7,460 nt of DNA from an uncultured Lachnospiraceae bacterium (GTDB lineage: Bacteria > Bacillota > Clostridia > Lachnospirales > Lachnospiraceae), in NCBI GenBank assembly GCA_934320895.1, contig CAKRFY010000059.1, positions 1 to 7,460 on the forward strand. Reading direction: 5' to 3'. Made by a program: the position numbers and the translations under genes. The notes beneath the pieces were generated by a model, which saw only the letters and a list, made by a program, of their open reading frames with translations, was not told the DNA's origin and searched no databases. Shown piece after piece: positions 1 to 6,116 of the stretch (the stretch's first letter is position 1; each line of letters starts with the position of its first letter).

Positions 1-22
1 TATATAACATTTTTCCACTTTT

Positions 23-67
23 GGCTATCTTAACCCACCGTCTAAAGCCAGTGGGATTGCGTTAGCC
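23..67. repeat. Imperfect palindrome, possible IS200/IS605-type element end
   Basis: Nested inverted repeat: outer arms GGCTA (23-27) and TAGCC (63-67), inner arms CCCACCG (34-40) and CAGTGGG (49-55) around an 8-nt loop. Read on the minus strand the inner stem is fully paired (one G-T wobble) and the loop contains CTTTAG; on the plus strand it has a C/A mismatch, so the minus-strand form is the better hairpin. Hairpins with a CTTTAG loop are common at ends of IS200/IS605-family elements. Helicase homology stops at about base 72, immediately beside this palindrome, so it is probably part of whatever inserted there. The rest of the element lies outside the window, so its identity and orientation are inference. 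Confidence 0.5.
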
Positions 68-413
68 TTCTTTTCAATGAATTTAATTTATCAAACGCTT
101 CCGGCTCACTAAATGTAAGATAATCCGTAGTAAGAATTCTTCCCGGCACATCTTTCTTTTCCAATTGTTTGAATACCTGAAGAAGTGGTTCTATTCCACT
201 CATCTTTATAAATGCAACACTTATCGAAAATGCATCACAATGTAAAAGTTCATATTCTAATGAAGAAAGAACCTTTTTTCCATTTTGATAGTCATTTAAA
301 ATAAATTCCGGTCTATATGCAAGATTAGATTTATTTGTATAATCAACAAATGCCGTATTAAGCCCTGCTTTCAACTGATCTAAATTTATATTCTCTCTCA
401 TAACAATTCTCAT
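42..413 (-). pseudogene. N-terminal fragment of DUF3427-type (PLD-like) DEAD/DEAH helicase, interrupted
   Basis: The 123-residue frame resembles the N-terminus of large SF2 helicases that carry an N-terminal phospholipase-D-like (HKD) domain and a C-terminal DUF3427 region. These are normally roughly 900-1000 residues long and thought to act in DNA repair or mobile-element restriction. The recognisable stretch runs from about residue 10 (DQLKAGLNTAF) through the HCDAFSISVAFIKMSG core to residue 114 (DKLNSLK). The last nine residues (RRLTQSHWL) do not fit the family and are encoded by the palindromic sequence at the window edge. The PLD catalytic histidine region and the whole helicase motor are therefore missing. 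The start at 413 has only a weak ribosome site; Met5 at 401 is an alternative. An extended -10 promoter lies just upstream, so a short transcript may still be made. Family assignment is from recalled resemblance. Confidence 0.7.
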
Positions 414-430
414 TTCTGCACACGTTTCTG

Positions 431-439
431 TTTATAACA
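431..439 (-). promoter_or_regulatory. Extended -10 promoter of the helicase fragment
   Basis: Minus-strand TGTTATAAA (TG, one base, TATAAA) lies 18-26 bases upstream of the ATG at 413. No good -35 hexamer sits at the expected distance, which is usual for extended -10 promoters. A TTGACA occurs but only 8 bases from the -10, too close to pair with it. Confidence 0.4.
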
Positions 440-612
440 AGTTTATGTCAAGTGTGCTAAGACACAAATCTTTAATCCCACACTCATTTTACCAATTTTC
501 CCTTTTCCCATCAACTGTTGCTATTAACACTTATGATATTACAAAGCAACGATTACAATCCTTTCACAATCAATCATAAATAAGATACTATTATTTCTAA
601 CTGTCAAAACTA

Positions 613-621
613 TGTTATAAT
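613..621 (+). promoter_or_regulatory. Extended -10 promoter of the Thr-rich secreted gene
   Basis: TGTTATAAT at 613-621 matches an extended -10 (TG, one base, perfect TATAAT). The -35 region is poor. Transcription would start near 628, giving a leader of about 90 nt before the ATG at 718, which contains the stem-loop at 644-681. Confidence 0.5.
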
Positions 622-643
622 ATACTAACAAAGGCTAAATCAT

Positions 644-681
644 TAGATAGCAATATATATTCTCATACAGATTGTTATCTA
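644..681 (+). promoter_or_regulatory. Stem-loop in 5' leader of the Thr-rich gene
   Basis: TAGATAGCAA (644-653) pairs with TTGTTATCTA (672-681): ten base pairs with one G-U, loop of 18 nt. It lies inside the predicted leader and about 20 nt upstream of the AGGAG ribosome site (702-706). It could stabilise the mRNA or bind a regulator; there is no U-run, so it is not a terminator. No known riboswitch class was recognised. Confidence 0.35.
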
Positions 682-717
682 CCAACTTTAACACACAAAA
701 AAGGAGAGCTACATAAA

Positions 718-1113
718 ATGAAAAAGAAATATACCAACCACATATTAAAAAAAGCAATAACACTAACTACTACAACTGCAATTTTATGCACAGGCATCTT
801 TACAACTGATCTTTTCAGAACACAGTCTGTCACTGCGAAAACCACATCACAAAAAGCAATTACTGTTACCGATTACTCTACTACTACGACAGATACAACC
901 ATAACACAATCTATAGCCAAAACAGCAAACACGAATACAAAAACTACAACTGCAAAACCGACAACTATCAACACTCAAGACACAATGCCTACAGCAGACA
1001 CAACACCTACACCAGCAAAGGGTGCAGCTAAAAAACGCATCATTGCAAGAATGAACAGTTATTGTAAACCTTTTAATTTGAGATTTAACAACAATGGCGT
1101 AGTGAAACGCTGA
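718..1113 (+). CDS. Small secreted threonine-rich protein, function unknown
   Basis: 131 residues. The start is well supported by AGGAG at 702-706, 11 nt upstream of the ATG. The N-terminus looks like a Sec signal peptide: KKK at 2-4, a Thr/Ala/Ile-rich hydrophobic stretch at about 13-29, and a likely cleavage after SVTA (residue 40). Residues 41-100 are an extraordinarily Thr-rich, low-complexity segment (25 Thr in 60), like the spacers that tether cell-surface domains or carry O-glycans. The last ~30 residues are different: basic, with KKR, a single Cys116 and an Asn-rich NNNG near the end. No known domain was recognised. Because Thr-rich segments usually lead into a folded domain, the protein may be a truncated surface protein, but it is followed closely by an inverted repeat and reads as a complete cistron. 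A Thr-rich ORF on the opposite strand is a reading-frame shadow. Confidence 0.65.
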   Translation: MKKKYTNHILKKAITLTTTTAILCTGIFTTDLFRTQSVTAKTTSQKAITVTDYSTTTTDTTITQSIAKTANTNTKTTTAKPTTINTQDTMPTADTTPTPAKGAAKKRIIARMNSYCKPFNLRFNNNGVVKR

Positions 1114-1130
1114 TAAAACCAGAACTTTAA

Positions 1131-1175
1131 AAGGACTTAGCATAATGAGAAAAACAATATTTATGCTAAGTCCTT
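1131..1175. terminator. Perfect 15-bp inverted repeat between convergent genes, likely bidirectional terminator
   Basis: AAGGACTTAGCATAA (1131-1145) and TTATGCTAAGTCCTT (1161-1175) are exact inverted repeats with a 15-nt loop. The repeat begins 17 bases after the stop of the Thr-rich gene and lies downstream of the convergent Cache/HD-GYP gene. On the minus strand the stem is followed by a short TT-TTAAAG run; on the plus strand by AT-rich sequence without a true U-run. Position favours terminator function in both directions, but the weak U-tracts leave room for a stand-alone palindromic repeat. Confidence 0.5.
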
Positions 1176-1309
1176 AAATACTTAAATATTAGAACACTTA
1201 TATTTTGCTTATTGGCAAACATAATGTCTGTGTGTTTTCACTTATTTTCCGGTCTATCTTACAATAGAATGTTTTGGTTTCTGAATTATTGTCAAATACA
1301 TGTAAAATT

Positions 1310-3211
1310 TCAATCAATTATCCCATGTATCGTTTCTAAAAATACCGCTGGCAAAAATGGTTTTGTAATATAATCCTCTACGCCAAGTTCTCTTGCTTTT
1401 TCAATGGTATCATAATCTCTCGTGGCTGTTATAAAAGCAACCTTAACATCCGAAAACTCTCTTATCTGTGACAATGTCTCAAAACCATCCATTTCAGGCA
1501 TTTCAATATCAAGTAACAAAAGGTCAACTTCATTATTCTTTATAATCTCTATTGCATCCTTTCCAGTTGTTGCCGTAAGTATCTCATACATAGGTTCGTC
1601 TTTGCATATTCCCTTTACAAGCATAAGATTCATCTTCTGATCATCGACGACAAGTATTGTCCTCTTCAATTCATCAGTCTGCTTCATATCATAGTTTTTA
1701 TCCTCATCTATCATCTGAAGCATAACATCTGCTATCTTGGGATCAAACTGTGTTCCTTTACCCTTTTCAATTTCCCCATGTACAACTTCTTGTGGTAAAG
1801 CATTTCTGTAACTTCTGTTTGATGCCATTGCGTCATAACTGTCTGCAACGGCAATTATCCTTGCTATTTCAGGTATATTTTCACCTTTTAACCCACTAGG
1901 ATACCCTGTTCCGTCATAATGTTCATGGTGGTATTTTGCACCTATACCAAGATCTTTAAATCTGCGTATTCCTTTTAAAATATGATATCCGGTTACAGGA
2001 TGAAGCTTTATCATTGAAAATTCCTGATCAGTAAGTTTTCCCGGTTTATTTATTATGGCATCAGGTATTCTTATTTTTCCCATATCATGCAGAAGCGCCA
2101 CCCTATAAATCTCATCCTGCTCTTTTTTTGATTTTCCCATGCGTGCTGCAAGTTCTCTACTATATCTCGCAACCCTCACCGAATGTCCCTTTGTATACTT
2201 ATCTTTTGCATCAATTGTTTTTGCAAGCGCCTGCATCACACTGTCATTTATCTCAATGAGCTCATTGTTCGTTTCATCGAGTTCATTTAATGTACGCATT
2301 GTTATCCGTCTTGACATTGTGCAAAAAATAACTATTACTATATAAAGTGCAATACTCAATGAGATATCATATACAATAAGTCTACTGACTCTCTGATATA
2401 ATTTATCATTGTTTACAATCATAACAGCATACCATTCATCCATGATAGGTGCAGAAAAAACAGTAACTTTCCCACCCTTCATATTATAGGTAAAAGTCTG
2501 ATCTTGACCTGATACAACCTTTTTATAGATAGAAGCCATTTCTCCTTTTGAATAGTCCTTGCCAATACATTTATCATCTGAATGTGTAACCACAAGTCCT
2601 GTTTTATCACATACAAATCCATATCCCTGACCATTAAGTTTTATTGCTTTTGTTTCTTCCTGAAGTGTTCCAAGAGCTATATCTAACGATATGACACTCT
2701 TTTTATCCTCCAGAAGCTGACTTATTGAAACCATAATTGTGTTTGTCTGAACATCAAGATATGGCTGAACAAATGTAGGTTTACCATTAGCTGCCACCGC
2801 CGCCTGATACCATTCTCTATCCTGTGGTACATAATCCTTTTCTGGCTGCCACCCTATTCCATCAAGATATTCCCCGTTGAAAAGTCCATATATACCTGTA
2901 AAATTTTTATCTACATCTTTTTTATAATACTTTGATTCCTGCGTAAGAAAGTTTAAAATATCGTCACCACTGTAATTTTCACGAAGCATATACTCAATGG
3001 TAATAGCTGTAAGTTCAACGGCATCCATTCCCCTTGACAGGTATGCATCCATCTGCTCCTTCTGCTGTTTAAGTGCACTTTCTCCCATAGAAAGCGTATC
3101 ATTAACAGCTTTCTTATAAAATGCCTGAATTGTACAAAAAGATAAAATTGCTATTGCCAAAAAACATACTATAAGTGTAGTTATGTACTGTCTCTTGCTT
3201 AGTTTTTTCAT
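1310..3211 (-). CDS. Membrane amino-acid-sensing c-di-GMP phosphodiesterase: dCache - HD-GYP - receiver
   Basis: 633 residues; ATG preceded by AAGGAG (3223-3228). Domains: TM1 ~11-31; extracellular dCache ~33-270; TM2 ~278-298; short helical linker (no HAMP evident); HD-GYP ~321-500; REC ~517-633. The dCache part has Y127, R132, W134, Y135, Y151, D153 and D177, matching in identity and spacing the published universal amino-acid-binding motif (PctA-type), so the ligand is probably an amino acid. The HD-GYP site is complete: H343, H375-D376, HHE 428-430 and DGTGYP 433-438, as in active c-di-GMP phosphodiesterases. The receiver has the acidic pair D523/D524, phosphoacceptor D568, T595 and K617. 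Usual RpfG-type proteins are REC-HD-GYP; here REC is last. Inference: extracellular amino acids and a histidine kinase both tune c-di-GMP breakdown. It lies alone, convergent with the Thr-rich gene. Confidence 0.93.
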   Translation of the reverse strand: MKKLSKRQYITTLIVCFLAIAILSFCTIQAFYKKAVNDTLSMGESALKQQKEQMDAYLSRGMDAVELTAITIEYMLRENYSGDDILNFLTQESKYYKKDVDKNFTGIYGLFNGEYLDGIGWQPEKDYVPQDREWYQAAVAANGKPTFVQPYLDVQTNTIMVSISQLLEDKKSVISLDIALGTLQEETKAIKLNGQGYGFVCDKTGLVVTHSDDKCIGKDYSKGEMASIYKKVVSGQDQTFTYNMKGGKVTVFSAPIMDEWYAVMIVNNDKLYQRVSRLIVYDISLSIALYIVIVIFCTMSRRITMRTLNELDETNNELIEINDSVMQALAKTIDAKDKYTKGHSVRVARYSRELAARMGKSKKEQDEIYRVALLHDMGKIRIPDAIINKPGKLTDQEFSMIKLHPVTGYHILKGIRRFKDLGIGAKYHHEHYDGTGYPSGLKGENIPEIARIIAVADSYDAMASNRSYRNALPQEVVHGEIEKGKGTQFDPKIADVMLQMIDEDKNYDMKQTDELKRTILVVDDQKMNLMLVKGICKDEPMYEILTATTGKDAIEIIKNNEVDLLLLDIEMPEMDGFETLSQIREFSDVKVAFITATRDYDTIEKARELGVEDYITKPFLPAVFLETIHGIID

Positions 3212-3229
3212 ACGGTTCTATTCTCCTTA

Positions 3230-3253
3230 TCAATATAATCTTAAATTGATCAT
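3230..3253 (-). other. Possible 7-codon leader peptide (upstream ORF) of the HD-GYP gene
   Basis: Minus-strand ATG at 3253 reads MINLRLY then TGA at 3230-3232. It has its own strong ribosome site AGGAG (3261-3265) with a 7-nt spacer, better placed than that of many full genes. Its stop codon directly abuts the TAAGGAG ribosome site of the 633-residue gene, so terminating ribosomes would sit on that site. This arrangement suggests translational coupling or leader-peptide control, but a chance ORF of this size cannot be excluded. Confidence 0.35.
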
Positions 3254-3292
3254 TTATTTTCTCCTATATTACTCTTATACATAAACAACTAA

Positions 3293-3321
3293 AAAATATA
3301 AATTTACTTTGATTATATCAA
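3293..3321 (-). promoter_or_regulatory. Weak candidate promoter of the HD-GYP gene
   Basis: Minus-strand TTGATA (3316-3321) is followed 17 bases later by TATTTT (3293-3298), or 15 bases later by TATATT. The -35 is fair, the -10 is poor. It lies ~80 bases upstream of the HD-GYP start and beyond the weak terminator of the preceding gene, where a promoter is expected. Confidence 0.28.
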
Positions 3322-3354
3322 AATATGACACTTTATTCCATATAAAAAGAATTC

Positions 3355-3384
3355 AAAAACAGGGCAAACGCATAAATACCTGTT
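3355..3384 (-). terminator. Weak rho-independent terminator after the U32-like gene
   Basis: On the minus strand AACAGG (from 3384) pairs with CCTGTT (ending at 3358) across a 15-nt loop, and the 3' arm runs into TTTTT (3355-3359), followed further on by another T-rich stretch. The stem is only six pairs, so termination may be partial. It sits ~70 bases after the stop at 3454. Confidence 0.4.
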
Positions 3385-3453
3385 GTAATAACCAAGTTTC
3401 ACTTATCAAATTTTTTACTACAAGCAATCTTTGGTGCAACTGTCTTTCCATCT

Positions 3454-4422
3454 TTAAAACAAATCAAGCATATTATCCAGATATATCCATTCTCTAACAT
3501 TGATCTGATACTCTGGTTTCGTCATATAATAAAGAAGAAATTCAAGAATCAATGCACTTCCCAGTCCACGGCCCTCAATTTTAAAGTTAGAAAATCCCAT
3601 AGGCAAATAAATGTTTTTTATATCATCTATCCCAATAAATTCTGGATTTTTCATTGCCTTTGAAAAAAGATAACCGCCGCCTGAATCAGGTGCGGTACAA
3701 TGATGTTCAGAGGGGTTTTCTCCAAGATTTTTCCGACAGACAGCTTCATAACAAGATTTTCTATCCTTGCATCCGGCAAAACAACATTCATTGCATAAAA
3801 ATTCTACTTTATCTTTTTGCTTTTCTGACATTGTATTTAATCTTTTAAAGTCCTTATTTAAACGAAAGTCAGGCACTACATAACGAAAGTCCTCTCTATT
3901 TACTTCGCATAAAAAATCATCAAAATCTGTCAAAACCTTTGTTGTTGAAGAAACAAAATATAAATTTGAATATTTGTTTTTCAGATAATTTAACAATAAA
4001 TCTGAACACACTATTATACCGTTCTGTTTATTTTTATTTATACTTTCTAAGGATAAATTTTTTTCTGCACAATTCTCATTTTTATCTGTACTTCTTTCTA
4101 TACCATCTTCAAATATAGCACACAACTCGTTACATTTTTTATCTGAAAGATGTTCCTCTCTCAGCAAAGAATTACTAAACGTCAGTCTTGCTGATATTCC
4201 ATATTTCTGCATTAATGCAAGCACTTCCCTTGAGTCATGTTCTCCAAATCCCACACGACCTCCACCCCAAATGCATTCCGCCGGTGCTCCATATATAGAA
4301 CCTATATCGCACCAGTCATAAAAATATTCCCTGTGTTCACGAAATAAGCAGAGAAATTTTTGATATAGCTCATAAAATTCAAACAATCCCGGAAGATGAT
4401 AATATACGATATCCTTTTTCAA
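3454..4422 (-). CDS. U32-peptidase-like protein with Cys cluster (putative Fe-S TIM-barrel protein)
   Basis: The frame opens at a GTG at 4437 (327 residues), but that codon has no ribosome site; a TTG at 4422 has AAAGGA six bases upstream and gives MKKDIVYYHLPGLFEF, 322 residues, chosen here. Numbering from the GTG: a WGGGRVGFG segment at 57-65, VVPDFRLN at 187-194, a Cys-dense block (C215, C218, C219, C223, C229, C234) plus C247, and FKIEGR at 285-290 near the C-terminus. FKIEGR is very like the LKIEGR signature of U32 peptidases/UbiU-UbiV-type proteins, which fold as barrels and bind a 4Fe-4S cluster through clustered Cys. Residues ~113-139 look like a Lys/Asn-rich variable insert. It lies 98-113 bases downstream of the oxidoreductase on the same strand with no clear promoter between, so co-transcription is likely. 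No signal peptide; cytoplasmic. The biochemical role (protease, hydroxylase or RNA-modifying) cannot be told. Confidence 0.75.
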   Translation of the reverse strand: MKKDIVYYHLPGLFEFYELYQKFLCLFREHREYFYDWCDIGSIYGAPAECIWGGGRVGFGEHDSREVLALMQKYGISARLTFSNSLLREEHLSDKKCNELCAIFEDGIERSTDKNENCAEKNLSLESINKNKQNGIIVCSDLLLNYLKNKYSNLYFVSSTTKVLTDFDDFLCEVNREDFRYVVPDFRLNKDFKRLNTMSEKQKDKVEFLCNECCFAGCKDRKSCYEAVCRKNLGENPSEHHCTAPDSGGGYLFSKAMKNPEFIGIDDIKNIYLPMGFSNFKIEGRGLGSALILEFLLYYMTKPEYQINVREWIYLDNMLDLF

Positions 4423-4435
4423 TTTTTTTCCTTTC

Positions 4436-4472
4436 ACAGTTAACGGGACAGATTGCTCTATCCCGCTGTTAA
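4436..4472 (-). promoter_or_regulatory. Inverted repeat just upstream of the U32-like start
   Basis: CGGGA (4444-4448) pairs with TCCCG (4461-4465). The outer part can pair in two ways: ACAG 4436-4439 with CTGT 4466-4469, or TTAA 4440-4443 with TTAA 4469-4472. The structure ends next to the AAAGGA ribosome site of the TTG start. It has no U-run, so it is a poor terminator for the upstream oxidoreductase and may instead limit translation or stabilise a processed transcript. Confidence 0.3.
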
Positions 4473-4535
4473 ATCTATTCTTTTAAATAATAAAACACTT
4501 CAATTACTACTGACGCCAAATATCAAACCACCCCA

Positions 4536-5516
4536 TTAACTTTCAAATGGGAACTCTATATTCCACTGTTTTCTTAAAAGATCCATTAGTTTCATCATAT
4601 ATAAAATTTCATCATGCGGCATTGATATACTTTCCAGTTTTCCTTCTTTTATCGATTCTAATGCCTCCTGTACTTCATATTCATATCCCGTGATCTGTGG
4701 TTCTCTTTCGTAGTATGCAATTTTTTCATACTTTTTATTATAGACAGTAATGCTTTCAAAATTATTTATATTTTCAATAACTATAAACCCTTTATCCCCG
4801 TGAATTATTCCCTTGCGATCACTAATGGATAACATTGACGCATTTAAAACTGCCATTTTTCCATCAGGATATACTAATGTAATACTATCTTGTTCATCAA
4901 CTCCAGTTGAACAATAAGTACATACCGATGATACTTTTTCATAATCATTTCCAAAAAGCATACAAGCAAAATTAAGTGCGTATATACCGACATCAAGCAA
5001 TGCACCTCCCGCCAACATAGGATCTGTAAGCCTTGCTTTTTTATCAATATCATATCCAAGATTAGCAGTAAGCATGGTTGGTTTTCCTATAATTCCACTG
5101 GCAAGCACCTCTTTTATTTTCTTTAGAAAAGGCATATAACGCACCCACATTGCTTCCGTCACAAATACTTTTTCCTGTTTTGCATACGCAAGCAATTCCT
5201 CCGCCTGCTTTGTGTTTGCCGTAAATGCCTTTTCTACAAGTACGGGTTTATGATGAAAAATACAAAGCTTTGCATTTACCAGATGTTCCGAATGTGGCGT
5301 TGCGATATATACCATATCTATGGTATCATCTGATACAAGTTCCTCATATGAACCATATGCCTTTTTTATCCCATATTGTTTAGCAAAATCTTGCGCCTTT
5401 TCTAATGTTCTCGATGCCACTGCACCACATTTTACCCCCTTCATTTTAGATAATGTTTTTGCCATTTTATGTGCTATACCGCCTGTTCCTATAATTCCTA
5501 CACTATATTTATTCAT
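4536..5516 (-). CDS. Gfo/Idh/MocA family NAD(P)-dependent oxidoreductase
   Basis: 326 residues starting at ATG 5516 (MNKYSVGIIG). A GGAAAGG-GG ribosome region lies at 5524-5533. The frame is open 13 codons further up, but those residues precede the Rossmann fold and hold the ribosome site, so they are not coding. N-terminal NAD(P)-binding fold: GIIGTGG at 7-13, second strand at ~29-35 (KCGAVAS), and EKA at 95-97, the family's EKP-type motif with the catalytic-region lysine K96. The C-terminal half has EAMWVRYMPF at 121-130 and GGALLDVGIY at 170-179, typical of the dihydrodiol-dehydrogenase-like branch. The family oxidises or reduces sugars, inositols and related diols; the substrate is not predictable here. 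Length is normal and no defects are seen. It is first in a likely two-gene unit with the U32-like gene and is driven by the promoter at 5570-5598. Cytoplasmic. Confidence 0.92.
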   Translation of the reverse strand: MNKYSVGIIGTGGIAHKMAKTLSKMKGVKCGAVASRTLEKAQDFAKQYGIKKAYGSYEELVSDDTIDMVYIATPHSEHLVNAKLCIFHHKPVLVEKAFTANTKQAEELLAYAKQEKVFVTEAMWVRYMPFLKKIKEVLASGIIGKPTMLTANLGYDIDKKARLTDPMLAGGALLDVGIYALNFACMLFGNDYEKVSSVCTYCSTGVDEQDSITLVYPDGKMAVLNASMLSISDRKGIIHGDKGFIVIENINNFESITVYNKKYEKIAYYEREPQITGYEYEVQEALESIKEGKLESISMPHDEILYMMKLMDLLRKQWNIEFPFES

Positions 5517-5569
5517 AATACGACCGCCTTTCCTGTTTTGTACTATTCTTTGCAAAATCCTTTAGATAA

Positions 5570-5598
5570 ATTTTAACATCATTTAATGTCCACTTCAA
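5570..5598 (-). promoter_or_regulatory. Sigma-A-type promoter of the oxidoreductase gene
   Basis: Minus-strand TTGAAG (5593-5598), 17-base spacer, TAAAAT (5570-5575). Transcription would start near 5563, leaving a ~47-nt leader before the ATG at 5516. The -35 box is only 11 bases from the end of the IS remnant. Confidence 0.55.
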
Positions 5599-5608
5599 AT
5601 ATTGTATT

Positions 5609-5625
5609 CACCACTTTACAACTTT
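5609..5625. repeat. Terminal inverted repeat of the IS remnant (transposase 3' side)
   Basis: CACCACTTTACAACTTT, the exact reverse complement of 6117-6133. The transposase stop codon (5624-5626) overlaps its inner edge, a layout common in compact IS elements. Confidence 0.8.
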
Positions 5626-6041
5626 ATAAATGATACCCATGTTTCCTAAATACTTGTTTTATAGCATTTATCACGGATTTTGATTTTATTTGGGTTTCGA
5701 CATTTTGCACGAAACCGGTGAAAAATATCTGCTCACGGATACCTTCACTTATGGCAAAACGAATTTCCTGCACACTTTTATCTTTATAGTCAGCAAATTC
5801 TTTGTCAACATAAGGTAGCAGTTTCATTGCACAATAACTGATGTTGATAAGATTTACCATCATTTCGATTCCTTTGCAGCTTCGTACCATATAACTGCAT
5901 AAAGACCAGAATAATATTGAGAGTATCAGTAAAAACAATGTATCTGTGGTAGGTGCAGAAAAAGTTTTAAAATAAATAAAAAAATATTGATTAAGTCTAC
6001 CAATCAGTGTTTTTTCGTTGTATAATACTTTTGTCGTACAG
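5624..6041 (-). pseudogene. Transposase pseudogene (N-terminus fused to C-terminus, frameshifted)
   Basis: The intact-looking end is the C-terminal ~95 residues: WSLCSYMVRSCKGIEMM through VNLINISYCAMKLLPY to the stop, a conserved tail of a large DDE transposase (normally ~450 residues). A continuous frame runs further upstream than the first in-frame start-like codon (TTG 5938), giving IGRLNQYFF...FSAPTTDTLFLL, which resembles the N-terminus of the same transposase. The central catalytic region is deleted, with the joint near 5906-5914 (LSIL/FWSL). Further upstream the other frame reads LYDKSIIQRKNTDW and then hits TAG. A missing repeat copy of ATTGG at ~5998-6006 would explain that shift. 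The likely original start is now CTG (6039-6041), downstream of AAAGGAAGG. No DDE residues remain. Confidence 0.72.
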
Positions 6042-6101
6042 GGTCACCTTCCTTTGTAATGTTTTAGGCAAACTCATTATACATCAGAAAGTCCTGTACG
6101 A
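6034..6101. repeat. Inverted repeat that can sequester the transposase start in read-through RNA
   Basis: TCGTACAGG (6034-6042) and CCTGTACGA (6093-6101) are exact inverted repeats, extendable to 11 bp with one wobble. The first arm covers the transposase start region. The second arm lies upstream of the transcription start expected from the -10 at 6076-6081. Only RNA entering from outside the element would contain both arms, the layout known from other IS elements for blocking transposase translation from external promoters. Confidence 0.55.
6076..6081 (-). promoter_or_regulatory. -10 box of the IS transposase promoter
   Basis: Minus-strand TATAAT preceded directly by TG; no convincing -35. 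The expected start, near 6069, is ~28 bases before the original transposase start. Confidence 0.4.
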
Positions 6102-6116
6102 TATTTTTTTTATGAA

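Noticed and set aside
446..451. TTGACA as -35 box for the helicase fragment
   Set aside because: Only 8 bases separate it from the TATAAA; the spacing cannot work, so an extended -10 is the better reading.
644..681. Riboswitch ahead of the Thr-rich gene
   Set aside because: Only one simple stem-loop is seen, with no conserved aptamer core that I recognise.
847..1143. Cys-rich minus-strand ORF of 98 codons
   Set aside because: It is the complement of the Thr-rich segment (Thr codons read backwards give Cys, Val, Ser), has no ribosome site and overlaps a gene with a good start.
3309..3497. 62-codon plus-strand ORF in the gap after the U32-like gene
   Set aside because: No ribosome site, overlaps the terminator, the HD-GYP promoter zone and the end of the U32-like gene; composition looks non-coding.
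4436..4472. Terminator for the oxidoreductase gene
   Set aside because: The stem is followed by mixed sequence with no U-run on the minus strand, and no promoter is evident before the next gene.
5517..5555. Longer N-terminus for the oxidoreductase (start at 5555)
   Set aside because: It would add 13 residues ahead of the Rossmann fold and translate the ribosome site; the ATG at 5516 is the natural start.
5320..5565. 81-codon plus-strand ORF opposite the oxidoreductase start
   Set aside because: Antisense shadow of the Rossmann-fold region and of the oxidoreductase ribosome site; no initiation signal.
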